Shown: piece after piece, positions 16,764-24,218 of the stretch
Numbering within the stretch: the stretch's first letter is position 1
How the letters are laid out: each line of letters begins with the position of its first letter
DNA from: Vulcanimicrobium alpinum
GTDB taxonomy: Bacteria; Vulcanimicrobiota; Vulcanimicrobiia; Vulcanimicrobiales; Vulcanimicrobiaceae
DNA length: 64,000 bases
Direction of reading: 5' to 3'
Assembly: GCF_027923555.1 (NCBI RefSeq)
Contig: NZ_AP025523.1
Location: forward strand, 62,001 to 126,000
Position numbers and translations under genes: made by a program
Notes under the pieces: generated by a model
The model's input: the letters and a program-made list of their open reading frames with translations, nothing else
Told to the model about the DNA's origin: nothing
Databases searched by the model: none

Positions 16764-17639
16764 CTGGACACCGTCGCGACGCTGATCTCGGCCCTGCTGG
16801 TCGCGGGGCTCTACGCCGCCATGTCGTACGGGCTGGCGCTGATCTACGGCGTGCTCAAGATCATCAACCTCGCCAACGCGGGGTTCCTGATGCTCGGCGC
16901 CTACGTTACCTGGTGGCTCTTCACATCGTTCGGGATCCACCCGCTCCTCGCGCCGCTCGCGATCGTCCCGGCGTTCTTCCTGTTCGGCTGGGGGCTGGAG
17001 CGGACGCTGGTGCGGCGGGTCCTCGGCGCCGAGCCGATCATCTCGCTGCTGCTGCTCTTCGGCGTGTGGCTCGTGCTGCAGAACCTGGCGTACGTCATCT
17101 GGACGGGCGACACGCGCTCGATCGAGATGCCGTTCGTCGAGGCGACTGTCAACGTCGCCGGGATGCCGCTGGCGGTTCCGCGGCTGTTCGTCTTCGCGAT
17201 GGGCGTGCTCGCGCTGGTCGCGCTGCAGCTGTTCCTGACGCGGACCTATCTCGGCCGCGCGATCCGCGCAACCGCGCAGGACCGCGACGCCGCGCGGCTG
17301 GTCGGGATTGACGTCGACCGCGTGATGGGGATCGCGTTCGGGATCGGGATCGCGCTGGCGGGATTCGGCGGTTCGCTGCTTTCGCTGCTCTTCTCGTTCA
17401 CGCCCGATTTCGGGCGCACGCTCTCGCTCAAATCGTTCTGCATCGTCGTGCTCGGCGGCCTCGACTCGATCGTCGGCGTCGCGTTCGGCGCGATCGCGCT
17501 CTCGCTCGCCGAAGCGTTCGGCGTGCGCTACATGCCGGCGTCGCTGCAGAACCTGATCTCGTTCGTCGTCCTCGTCGTCGTGCTGATCGCCCTGCCGAAG
17601 GGGATCGCCGGGACGCTGCGGGCACTGCGCCGTGGATAG
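16764..17639 (+). CDS. livH: Branched-chain amino acid ABC transporter permease LivH
   Basis: A polytopic membrane protein (about 291 residues) with MSYGLALIYGVLKIINLANAGFLMLGAY at the N-terminus, typical of LivH, and the EAA-like loop ATAQDRDAARLVGIDVDRV. The first in-frame ATG (16821) cuts off half of the first membrane segment. Upstream the frame is open to CTG 16764, which has GGGAGG at 16751-16756 with normal spacing and yields DTVATLISALLVAGLYAAMSYG. I therefore propose a CTG start. It overlaps livM by 8 bases. Confidence 0.87.
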   Translation: MDTVATLISALLVAGLYAAMSYGLALIYGVLKIINLANAGFLMLGAYVTWWLFTSFGIHPLLAPLAIVPAFFLFGWGLERTLVRRVLGAEPIISLLLLFGVWLVLQNLAYVIWTGDTRSIEMPFVEATVNVAGMPLAVPRLFVFAMGVLALVALQLFLTRTYLGRAIRATAQDRDAARLVGIDVDRVMGIAFGIGIALAGFGGSLLSLLFSFTPDFGRTLSLKSFCIVVLGGLDSIVGVAFGAIALSLAEAFGVRYMPASLQNLISFVVLVVVLIALPKGIAGTLRALRRG

Positions 17640-18576
17640 ACGCGCCGTCGCGCTCGTCGCCGTCGCGCTCGCGGCGGCGGTCGCCGTCCCGTTCGTCGCG
17701 GGGCAATCGGAGTACGTCCTCGACGTGCTCTTTCTGATCTTCCTGTACGGCGCGATGGCGACGGCGTGGAACCTGCTCGGCGGATTCGCCGGCCAAGTCT
17801 CGTTCGGGCATGCGGCGTTCTTGGGAATCGGCGCGTATACGACGGCGATCCTCACGCAAATCGGTGTCTCGCTGTGGCTCGCGGTCCCCGCGGCCTCGCT
17901 GCTCGCGGGGCTCTACTCGCTGGTGATCGGGATCCCGGCGTTCCGTCTGCGCGGCCCGTATTTCTCGATCGCGACGATCGGGATCGGCGAAGCGACGCGG
18001 CTCGTCGCGCTGAACTGGACGTCGCTGACCGGCGGCGCGTCCGGGCTCACCTTGAGCGCCGCGCCGCCGCTGACGCTGCAGTATTTCGCTGCGCTCGCGC
18101 TGTGCGCGCTGACGGTCGCGCTCGCGGCGTGGATCAAACGCTCGCGGTTCGGCTTCGCGCTCGCCGCGGTGCGGCAGGATCCCGATGCTGCCGAGACGCT
18201 CGGCGTCGCGACGACGCTGGTGAAGACGCAGGCGCTGTTTCTCTCGGCGTGCATCATCGGCGTTGCGGGGAGCGTGTACGCGCTGCACTACCTCTTCATC
18301 AGTCCGGATTCGGTGTTCGGGTTCTCGACATCGATCGGGCTGGTGATCATGCCGATCGTCGGCGGTCTGGGCACCGTCACAGGACCGCTCATCGGTGCGG
18401 TGGTGTACACGTTCATCCGCGAGCAGCTCGCGGCGACGCTCGCCAACGCCGACCTGCTCGCGTTCGGCTTGCTGCTGATCGCGATCGTCGTGTTCGAACC
18501 GCGCGGGATCTTGGGGATCGTCGACCGCGTGCGCCGCGCCGCGCGCGCGAAAGCGGCGCCGGCGGTGCAGCGATGA
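17632..18576 (+). CDS. livM: Branched-chain amino acid ABC transporter permease LivM
   Basis: The 314-residue protein has eight or more hydrophobic segments and the LivM signature AWNLLGGFAGQVSFGHAAFLGIGAYT, plus the cytoplasmic loop FALAAVRQDPDAAETLGV. It pairs with LivH to form the membrane channel. It starts at GTG 17632 inside the livH end and overlaps livG by 4 bases (ATGA). Confidence 0.93.
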   Translation: MDRRAVALVAVALAAAVAVPFVAGQSEYVLDVLFLIFLYGAMATAWNLLGGFAGQVSFGHAAFLGIGAYTTAILTQIGVSLWLAVPAASLLAGLYSLVIGIPAFRLRGPYFSIATIGIGEATRLVALNWTSLTGGASGLTLSAAPPLTLQYFAALALCALTVALAAWIKRSRFGFALAAVRQDPDAAETLGVATTLVKTQALFLSACIIGVAGSVYALHYLFISPDSVFGFSTSIGLVIMPIVGGLGTVTGPLIGAVVYTFIREQLAATLANADLLAFGLLLIAIVVFEPRGILGIVDRVRRAARAKAAPAVQR

Positions 18577-19310
18577 GCGACGTCGTGCTCGAGGGGACCG
18601 CGCTGACCAAACGCTTCGGCGGACTCGTCGCGGTCAGCGAAGTCCACGTCGCCGTGCAGCGCGGTGAGATCCTCGGGCTCATCGGTCCCAACGGCGCGGG
18701 GAAATCGACGCTCTTCCGGCTGATCGCCGGGATCATGAAGCCGACCGCCGGCCGGGTCGCGTTTCGCGGGCGCGACATCACCAACCGCCCCGCGCACGAC
18801 GTCGTCGTCGCCGGCGTTGCCGCGACGCACCAGATCGTGCGCCCGTTCCGCGAGATGAGCGTGCTCGAAAACGTGATGGTCGGCGCATTCTTCGGGCACC
18901 GTCCGCGGCCGCGCGGTGTGCATCGCGCGCGCGAAGCCGCGATGGAAGCGCTCACGGTGTGCGATCTGGCCGACCGCGCCGCGTCGCCGGCGCGCGCGCT
19001 CACGCTGGGCGGCCAGAAATGGCTCGAGGTGGCGCGCGCGCTCGCGACGCGTCCCGAGGTGCTGCTGCTCGACGAGGTGCTGGCGGGATTGAATCCGACC
19101 GAGACGGACCGCACGCTCGAACTGATCCGCGCGATCAACGAACGCGGGACGACGATCGTCATCGTCGAGCACAACCTGCGCGCGGTGCGCGGGCTGTGTT
19201 CGCGCATCGTCGCGCTGGTGCAGGGACGTAAGGTCGTCGAAGGCGCGCCCGAAGCGGTGCTCGCCGACGAGCGCGTCGTCACGGCATACCTGGGCCCGCA
19301 TCATGGGTGA
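18573..19310 (+). CDS. livG: Branched-chain amino acid ABC transporter ATPase LivG
   Basis: The 245-residue ATPase has Walker A GPNGAGKST, Walker B LLLDEVLAGLNPTE and the LivG-specific stretch ATHQIVRPFREMSVLENVMVG. The ABC signature is altered to TLGGQKWLEVARAL where LSGGQ is usual; LivG proteins often deviate here. Its last 8 bases overlap the start of the metalloprotease gene, so that gene is part of the operon. Confidence 0.93.
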   Translation: MSDVVLEGTALTKRFGGLVAVSEVHVAVQRGEILGLIGPNGAGKSTLFRLIAGIMKPTAGRVAFRGRDITNRPAHDVVVAGVAATHQIVRPFREMSVLENVMVGAFFGHRPRPRGVHRAREAAMEALTVCDLADRAASPARALTLGGQKWLEVARALATRPEVLLLDEVLAGLNPTETDRTLELIRAINERGTTIVIVEHNLRAVRGLCSRIVALVQGRKVVEGAPEAVLADERVVTAYLGPHHG

Positions 19311-21780
19311 ACGGCCGCTGACGGTGCGCGTGCGCCGGACGATCGCGGCGTGCACGCTCGCGTCGCTCCTGTGCGGCACCGCGCCGCCCGCGAGCGCGCA
19401 GCAAGCCGCGTTCCCATCGATCGCGGAGAAGACCGCCGCGATGACGCGCAAGGACGGCTTCCTGCCGCTCTACTACGACGCGCGCGGCGGTAAAGTCTAT
19501 CTCGAGATCGCGCATCCCGGCAGCGAACTGATCTACCAGACGTATCTGCCGTGGGGGATGGGGAGCAACGATGTCGGGCTTGATCGCGGCAGCCTCGGCG
19601 AGACGCGGATCGTGCGCTTCGAGCGGCGCGGGCCGCGCGTGCTGCTCGTCCAGCCCAACCTCGCGTTCCGCTCGAGCAGCGGCGATCCCGACGAACGCCG
19701 GGCGGTCGAAGAGTCGTTCGCGCAGTCGGTCCTCGCCGGCTTCACGATCGTCGCCGAGGGCGACGGACGCGTGCTGATCGACGCGACCGACTTCGCGCTC
19801 TCCGACGCGCACGGCGTCCTCGATGCGCTCGCTGCGGCGAAGCAGGGCGCGTTTCGGCTCGATCCCGCGCGCAGCGCGCTCGATGCCGACGAGCTCAAAG
19901 CGTTTCCGCGCAACACGCGGCTCGAAGCGACGCTCACCTTCGCCGGCAGCGAGCCGGGTCAGTACGTGCGCGACGTGACGCCGGCGCCGCAGGCGCTCAC
20001 CGTGCACGAGCGGCAAGTCTTCGTGCAGCTTCCGGATCCCGGTTACGTGCCGCGGCTCTTCGATCCGCGGGCCGGCTACTTCCACGTCGCCTACACGGAC
20101 GACTCGGCGCCGCTCGGCGCGCCGGTGATGCAGCGCCTGATCGTCCGCCACCGGCTCGAGAAAGCGGATCCGGCGGCCGCGCTGAGCGATCCGGTGCGGC
20201 CGCTCGTCTATTACGTCGACCGCGGCGCGCCCGAACCGATCCGCTCGGCCCTGCTCGAGGGCGCGCGCTGGTGGAGCGCCGCGTTCACCGCCGCCGGATT
20301 TCGCAACGCGTTCCGCGTCGAACTGCTGCCGCCCGGCGCCGATCCCGACGACGTGCGCTACAACGTGATCGAATGGGTCCACCGCGCGACGCGCGGCTGG
20401 AGTTTCGGGAACGTCGTCGCCGACCCGCGCACCGGCGAAATCATCCAAGGCCACGTGACGCTGGGCTCGCTGCGCGGCCGCCAGGATTATCTGATCGCCG
20501 AAGGGCTGCTGCAGCCGTACGCGCGCGGCGACGAACGCGCCGCCGAGGCGGAGCGAATGGTCCTCGCGCGGCTACGCCAGCTCGCCGCGCACGAAGTCGG
20601 CCACACGCTCGGGCTCGTGCACAACTTTCTCGGGAGTGCCGAAGGACGCGCGTCGGTGATGGATTATCCGCACCCGATCGTCGGCCTCGGGCGCGACGGG
20701 CGCATCGATCTCTCGAACGCGTACGCGCGCGGGATCGGGCCGTGGGACGACGTCGCGATCGCGTACGGCTACACGCCGCTCCCGGCGGGCCGCGACGAAG
20801 CGCCGGCGCTCGATCGCATCCTCGCGAACGCGCGCGCACGCGGGCTCGTTCTGCTGACTGATCAGGATGCGCGGCCGCCGGGGAGCGTGCACCCGCAGGC
20901 GCACCTGTGGGACAACGGCGCCGACGCGACGGCCGAACTTGCGCGGATGATGGCGATCCGGCGCGCCGTCCTCGCGCGCTTCGGCGAGCACGTCGTGCGC
21001 AGCCGCGAGCCGTTGGCGACGATGGAAGAGGCGCTGGTGCCGATGTATCTGCTGCATCGCTATCAGCTCGAGGCCGCGGCGAAGGCGGTCGGCGGCGCGT
21101 GGTATGCGTACGCGCTGCGCGGCGACGGACAGCAGCCGCAGCGGCCGGTCGCGGCCGCCGATCAGCGGCGCGCACTGCGCGGCGTCCTCGCGACGCTGAG
21201 TCCCGACGCGCTCGCCGTGCCGCGCACCGTGCTCGCGCGCCTTCCGCCGCGGCCGTTCGGGTACGATGCGACGCGCGAACTCTTCCCGCGCGAGACCGGG
21301 CTGACGTTCGACGCGCTCGCGCCGGCCGGCGTCGCGGCGGAGATGACGTTCCGCCTGCTCTTCGATCCCGAACGCGCGACGCGTCTGCTCGAACAGCACG
21401 CGCTCGATCCGGCGCTGCCCGGGCTCGACGAGGTGCTCGCGCAGATCGATGCGGCGGTCTTCGCTCCGGCGAGCGGCGACCCGTATCGTCGCGCGATCGC
21501 GCGCACCGTGCAGAGCGCGATGATCGATCGGCTGAGCGATCTTGGCACGACGGCGGCCGACGCCCAAGTGCGCGCGATCGTCGTGCAGCGGCTACGCGCG
21601 GTACGCGAACGGCTGCACGCTGTGCGCGGCGACGCCGAGACGCGCGCGCATGCACGCCTCATCGCCGCCGATCTCGATCGCTTCTTCGCGCGCAGGTGGC
21701 AGCGCGGCGAGCGGCACGAGCCGGCTACGGTGCCGCCCGGAATGCCGATCGGCGACGACGGACCGGACCTGGACCGGTAA
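19303..21780 (+). CDS. Large secreted zinc metalloprotease (DUF5117/DUF4953-type, gluzincin/metzincin-like)
   Basis: The 825-residue protein has a signal peptide (TIAACTLASLLCGTAPPASA) and a metzincin-type zinc motif HEVGHTLGLVHN around residue 430, followed by SVMDYPHP, which resembles a Met-turn region. N-terminal sequence (SIAEKTAAMTRKDGFLPLYYD) matches the DUF5117 module of zinc-dependent metalloproteases. It is translated in overlap with livG and ends 1 base before livF starts, so it is embedded in the transporter operon. A secreted protease feeding an amino acid importer is a coherent scavenging unit, but that link is inference. Confidence 0.88.
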   Translation: MGERPLTVRVRRTIAACTLASLLCGTAPPASAQQAAFPSIAEKTAAMTRKDGFLPLYYDARGGKVYLEIAHPGSELIYQTYLPWGMGSNDVGLDRGSLGETRIVRFERRGPRVLLVQPNLAFRSSSGDPDERRAVEESFAQSVLAGFTIVAEGDGRVLIDATDFALSDAHGVLDALAAAKQGAFRLDPARSALDADELKAFPRNTRLEATLTFAGSEPGQYVRDVTPAPQALTVHERQVFVQLPDPGYVPRLFDPRAGYFHVAYTDDSAPLGAPVMQRLIVRHRLEKADPAAALSDPVRPLVYYVDRGAPEPIRSALLEGARWWSAAFTAAGFRNAFRVELLPPGADPDDVRYNVIEWVHRATRGWSFGNVVADPRTGEIIQGHVTLGSLRGRQDYLIAEGLLQPYARGDERAAEAERMVLARLRQLAAHEVGHTLGLVHNFLGSAEGRASVMDYPHPIVGLGRDGRIDLSNAYARGIGPWDDVAIAYGYTPLPAGRDEAPALDRILANARARGLVLLTDQDARPPGSVHPQAHLWDNGADATAELARMMAIRRAVLARFGEHVVRSREPLATMEEALVPMYLLHRYQLEAAAKAVGGAWYAYALRGDGQQPQRPVAAADQRRALRGVLATLSPDALAVPRTVLARLPPRPFGYDATRELFPRETGLTFDALAPAGVAAEMTFRLLFDPERATRLLEQHALDPALPGLDEVLAQIDAAVFAPASGDPYRRAIARTVQSAMIDRLSDLGTTAADAQVRAIVVQRLRAVRERLHAVRGDAETRAHARLIAADLDRFFARRWQRGERHEPATVPPGMPIGDDGPDLDR

Positions 21781-21781
21781 G

Positions 21782-22486
21782 ATGCTGCAGATCGACGAGC
21801 TCGCGGTCGCGTACGGCGACGTGCAGGTGCTGTGGGGGATCTCGATGCGCGTCGAGCGCGGCGAGATCGTCACCCTCCTGGGTGCGAACGGCGCGGGAAA
21901 GACGACGCTGCTGCGCGCGATCTCGCGCACCGTCCTCGCGCTCTCCGGTGCGATCGTGCTCGACGGCGAGCACCTCGAGCGCGCCCGTTCGCCGCGCGTC
22001 GTCGAACTCGGCGTCGCGCACGTCCCCGAAGGCCGCAAGCTCTGGCCCGAGATGAGCGTCGAGGACAACGTTCTGCTCGGGGCCTATCCGGGGCGCGCGC
22101 GCCGCGACGCGCGCGCGTCGCTTGAGATGGTCTACACGCTCTTCCCGCGCGTCGCCGAACGCCGCACCCAAATGGCGGGGACGCTCTCCGGCGGCGAACA
22201 GCAGATGGTCGCGATCGCCCGCGGGCTGATGAGCAAGCCGACGATCCTCATGCTCGACGAACCGTCGCTGGGCCTCGCGCCGCTGATCGTCAGCGAGGTC
22301 TTCGCCACGATCGAGCGGATCAAAGCGACGGGGACGACGGTGCTGCTCGTCGAGCAGAACGTCCGCCAGGCGCTGGAGATCGCCGACCGCGGTTACGTGA
22401 TCGAGGCCGGCCGCGTGATGACGAGCGGGACGCGCGACGAACTGCTCGCCAGCGACGCGATCAAGAAGGCGTATCTGGGCTTGTAG
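21782..22486 (+). CDS. livF: Branched-chain amino acid ABC transporter ATPase LivF
   Basis: The 234-residue ATPase has Walker A GANGAGKTT, signature LSGGEQQM, Walker B LMLDEPSLGLAP, and the LivF-typical stretch GVAHVPEGRKLWPEMSVEDN. It is the second nucleotide-binding subunit of the transporter and starts 1 base after the metalloprotease stop. The gene ends convergently 3 bases from the dienelactone hydrolase gene. Confidence 0.94.
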   Translation: MLQIDELAVAYGDVQVLWGISMRVERGEIVTLLGANGAGKTTLLRAISRTVLALSGAIVLDGEHLERARSPRVVELGVAHVPEGRKLWPEMSVEDNVLLGAYPGRARRDARASLEMVYTLFPRVAERRTQMAGTLSGGEQQMVAIARGLMSKPTILMLDEPSLGLAPLIVSEVFATIERIKATGTTVLLVEQNVRQALEIADRGYVIEAGRVMTSGTRDELLASDAIKKAYLGL

Positions 22487-22489
22487 ACC

Positions 22490-23389
22490 TCAGGTGAGAT
22501 ACTTGCGGAACCAGTCGAGCGTGCGCGCCCAGGCGTCGGCGGCCGCGCTGGGGATGTAGCGGTCGCGCGTGTCATCGAAGAACGCGTGGCCCGCTTCGTC
22601 GTAGATCTTCACCGCGTGCGGTGCGGTGAGCCGCGCGAACATTGCGGTGACGTCGGCCGGCTTGATCGAGGTGTCGCGCGCGCCGAAGCTTCCGAGCAGC
22701 GGCGTCGTGATGCGGCTCGTGAAGTCGAACGCCGACGCCGTGGTCGGCGCTTTCGGATCGGTGCCGGGGCGGACGTTGCCGTAGAACATCGATGCGGCGG
22801 AGAAGGCGTGCGAGTCAATGATCGACTGCAAGACGATCCCGCCCCCCATGCAGAAGCCGATGATCCCGAGCGACGCGTCCTTGGCTTGCGTCTGCAGCCA
22901 ATCGTGTGCCGCGATGACGTCGGTGGGGACGAAGCCCTGTGCGCTCATCTGCGCCATGATCGGCGCGGCGACGCTGAAGTCGATGCCGCTCGGGTCCGGG
23001 GGCTTCACGCGGTCGAACAGCGACGGCGCGATCGCGATGAAGCCGGCTTTCGCGAGCCGGCGGACGACGTCGCGAAGCTGCGGATCGACGCCGGACGCCG
23101 CCTGGATGACGACGACGCCCGGGGTCAGCCGCGTGATGCTGCGCGGCATCGCCGCGTACGATCCGATCGGCGTTCCGGCCTTCGGCTGCAGGGTCGGCCG
23201 CGACACGGCGATCGCCGGATCGTCCTCGGCGACGATCGGCGGATGCGGTTTGCCGAAGCCGTCCGTTTGCGCTCCGGCGGCGGCGGCATTCGCGATCCCC
23301 GCCGCCGCGCCGGCGCCGAGCGCGACGAAACCGCGCCGTGAGACCTCGGGCTTGGTCGGAGGAAGCGGGTCGGTCGGATCGATCTTCAC
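22490..23389 (-). CDS. Dienelactone hydrolase-family protein with Tat signal
   Basis: The 299-residue protein carries a twin-arginine signal (SRRGFVALGAGAAAGIANA) and an alpha/beta hydrolase fold of the dienelactone hydrolase family. The nucleophile is Cys in GFCMGGG, with the acid in FGARDTSI and the His in EAGHAFF. It would hydrolyse an ester or lactone outside the cytoplasm. The substrate is unknown. A small secreted-protein gene lies just upstream on the same strand, 13 bases away. Confidence 0.88.
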   Translation of the reverse strand: MKIDPTDPLPPTKPEVSRRGFVALGAGAAAGIANAAAAGAQTDGFGKPHPPIVAEDDPAIAVSRPTLQPKAGTPIGSYAAMPRSITRLTPGVVVIQAASGVDPQLRDVVRRLAKAGFIAIAPSLFDRVKPPDPSGIDFSVAAPIMAQMSAQGFVPTDVIAAHDWLQTQAKDASLGIIGFCMGGGIVLQSIIDSHAFSAASMFYGNVRPGTDPKAPTTASAFDFTSRITTPLLGSFGARDTSIKPADVTAMFARLTAPHAVKIYDEAGHAFFDDTRDRYIPSAAADAWARTLDWFRKYLT

Positions 23390-23402
23390 GCGATGCTCCT
23401 GC

Positions 23403-23816
23403 TCAGTAGAGATGACCGCACGCCGTCGTTGCGGAGCCGGCTTTGTTGTTGGAGAACACGACGACGTTATAGTTCCCGGAGAGCAGCTTGCCTTCGTCGG
23501 CGTGCAGCGTCGTCTGAGAGGTACCGGCGTGCATGTCGGCCAGGACGTACGCCGGTGACGCGGAGAGCGAGTCGCAGGCCGCGCCGCGATAGAGCCGCGT
23601 CGACTGGATGCGTCCCGGCGGCGTTCCGTGCATTGCGACCACGACGCGCGTGTTCGCGCCGCGGCGGAACAGCGTTACGGTGCCGACTTGGCCGGATCCG
23701 TTGACCTGTTCGATGCCGCGCTGCGTGCCGAGGCCCGCATCGCCTGGATACGATTGAGCCGACGCGACTGCCGTAGTAATCAGGGCCGCGGCGATTGCGG
23801 CGAGAGTGCGCTTCAT
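23403..23816 (-). CDS. Small secreted protein of unknown function
   Basis: From ATG 23816, preceded by AGGGGA, the 137-residue product has a signal peptide (RTLAAIAAALITTAVASA) and a mature domain of beta-rich character with two Cys (GAACDS and the C-terminal TACGHLY) that could form a disulfide. I do not recognise the family with certainty. It is upstream of and probably co-transcribed with the Tat-exported hydrolase. Confidence 0.7.
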   Translation of the reverse strand: MKRTLAAIAAALITTAVASAQSYPGDAGLGTQRGIEQVNGSGQVGTVTLFRRGANTRVVVAMHGTPPGRIQSTRLYRGAACDSLSASPAYVLADMHAGTSQTTLHADEGKLLSGNYNVVVFSNNKAGSATTACGHLY

Positions 23817-23902
23817 AGATTCCCCTTTGCCCACGTGAGAACGGTCGTTGCTCCTCCGCCGTTCCTCTCTGCCTGCCCTGCGGTCAGGCGTGCGTCGTGC
23901 TG

Positions 23903-24136
23903 CTAGGGCATCAGCTCCGAGCACAGCGCCTCGGCCCGCGCGTGCAGCGCGGGCGAGTCGTCCGCGAGTACGTATCCGTCGCGCACGGGCGCTGCGGTTG
24001 CGGGAGCATCGGAATGCGCAGCGGAGAGGGCGCTTCGTAGTTCTTCGCGATTTGCGTACTGGTTGAGGGCGCCCAGCTCAGACCAACCTATTGACACCAA
24101 GTCTTTTAGTAGAAGCAAGGTCTTCGTTTTCGCCAT
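23903..24136 (-). CDS. Possible small protein downstream of dnaE2, in a lower-G+C pocket
   Basis: A 77-residue open frame starting MAKTKTLLLLKDLVSIGW, with ATG 24136 and a weak AAGGG upstream. It lies 82 bases after the dnaE2 stop. Bases about 24040-24230 are clearly less G+C-rich than the surroundings, so codon usage differs from neighbours; it may be a foreign or decaying remnant. No family recognised. Confidence 0.4.
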   Translation of the reverse strand: MAKTKTLLLLKDLVSIGWSELGALNQYANREELRSALSAAHSDAPATAAPVRDGYVLADDSPALHARAEALCSELMP

Positions 24137-24218
24137 TACGTCCAGCCCTTACAACCCATGCCTTCATGGCTTTGATTGTTCGCAAGCAGTTTGGTGGGAA
24201 ACCTTGCCGAAACGCAAT

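Noticed and set aside
13157-16771. A 1204-codon minus frame covering the binding-protein region and acyl-CoA synthetase
   Set aside because: Only the part 13157-14632 has enzyme motifs; the rest is antisense to the LivJ-type and dehalogenase genes.
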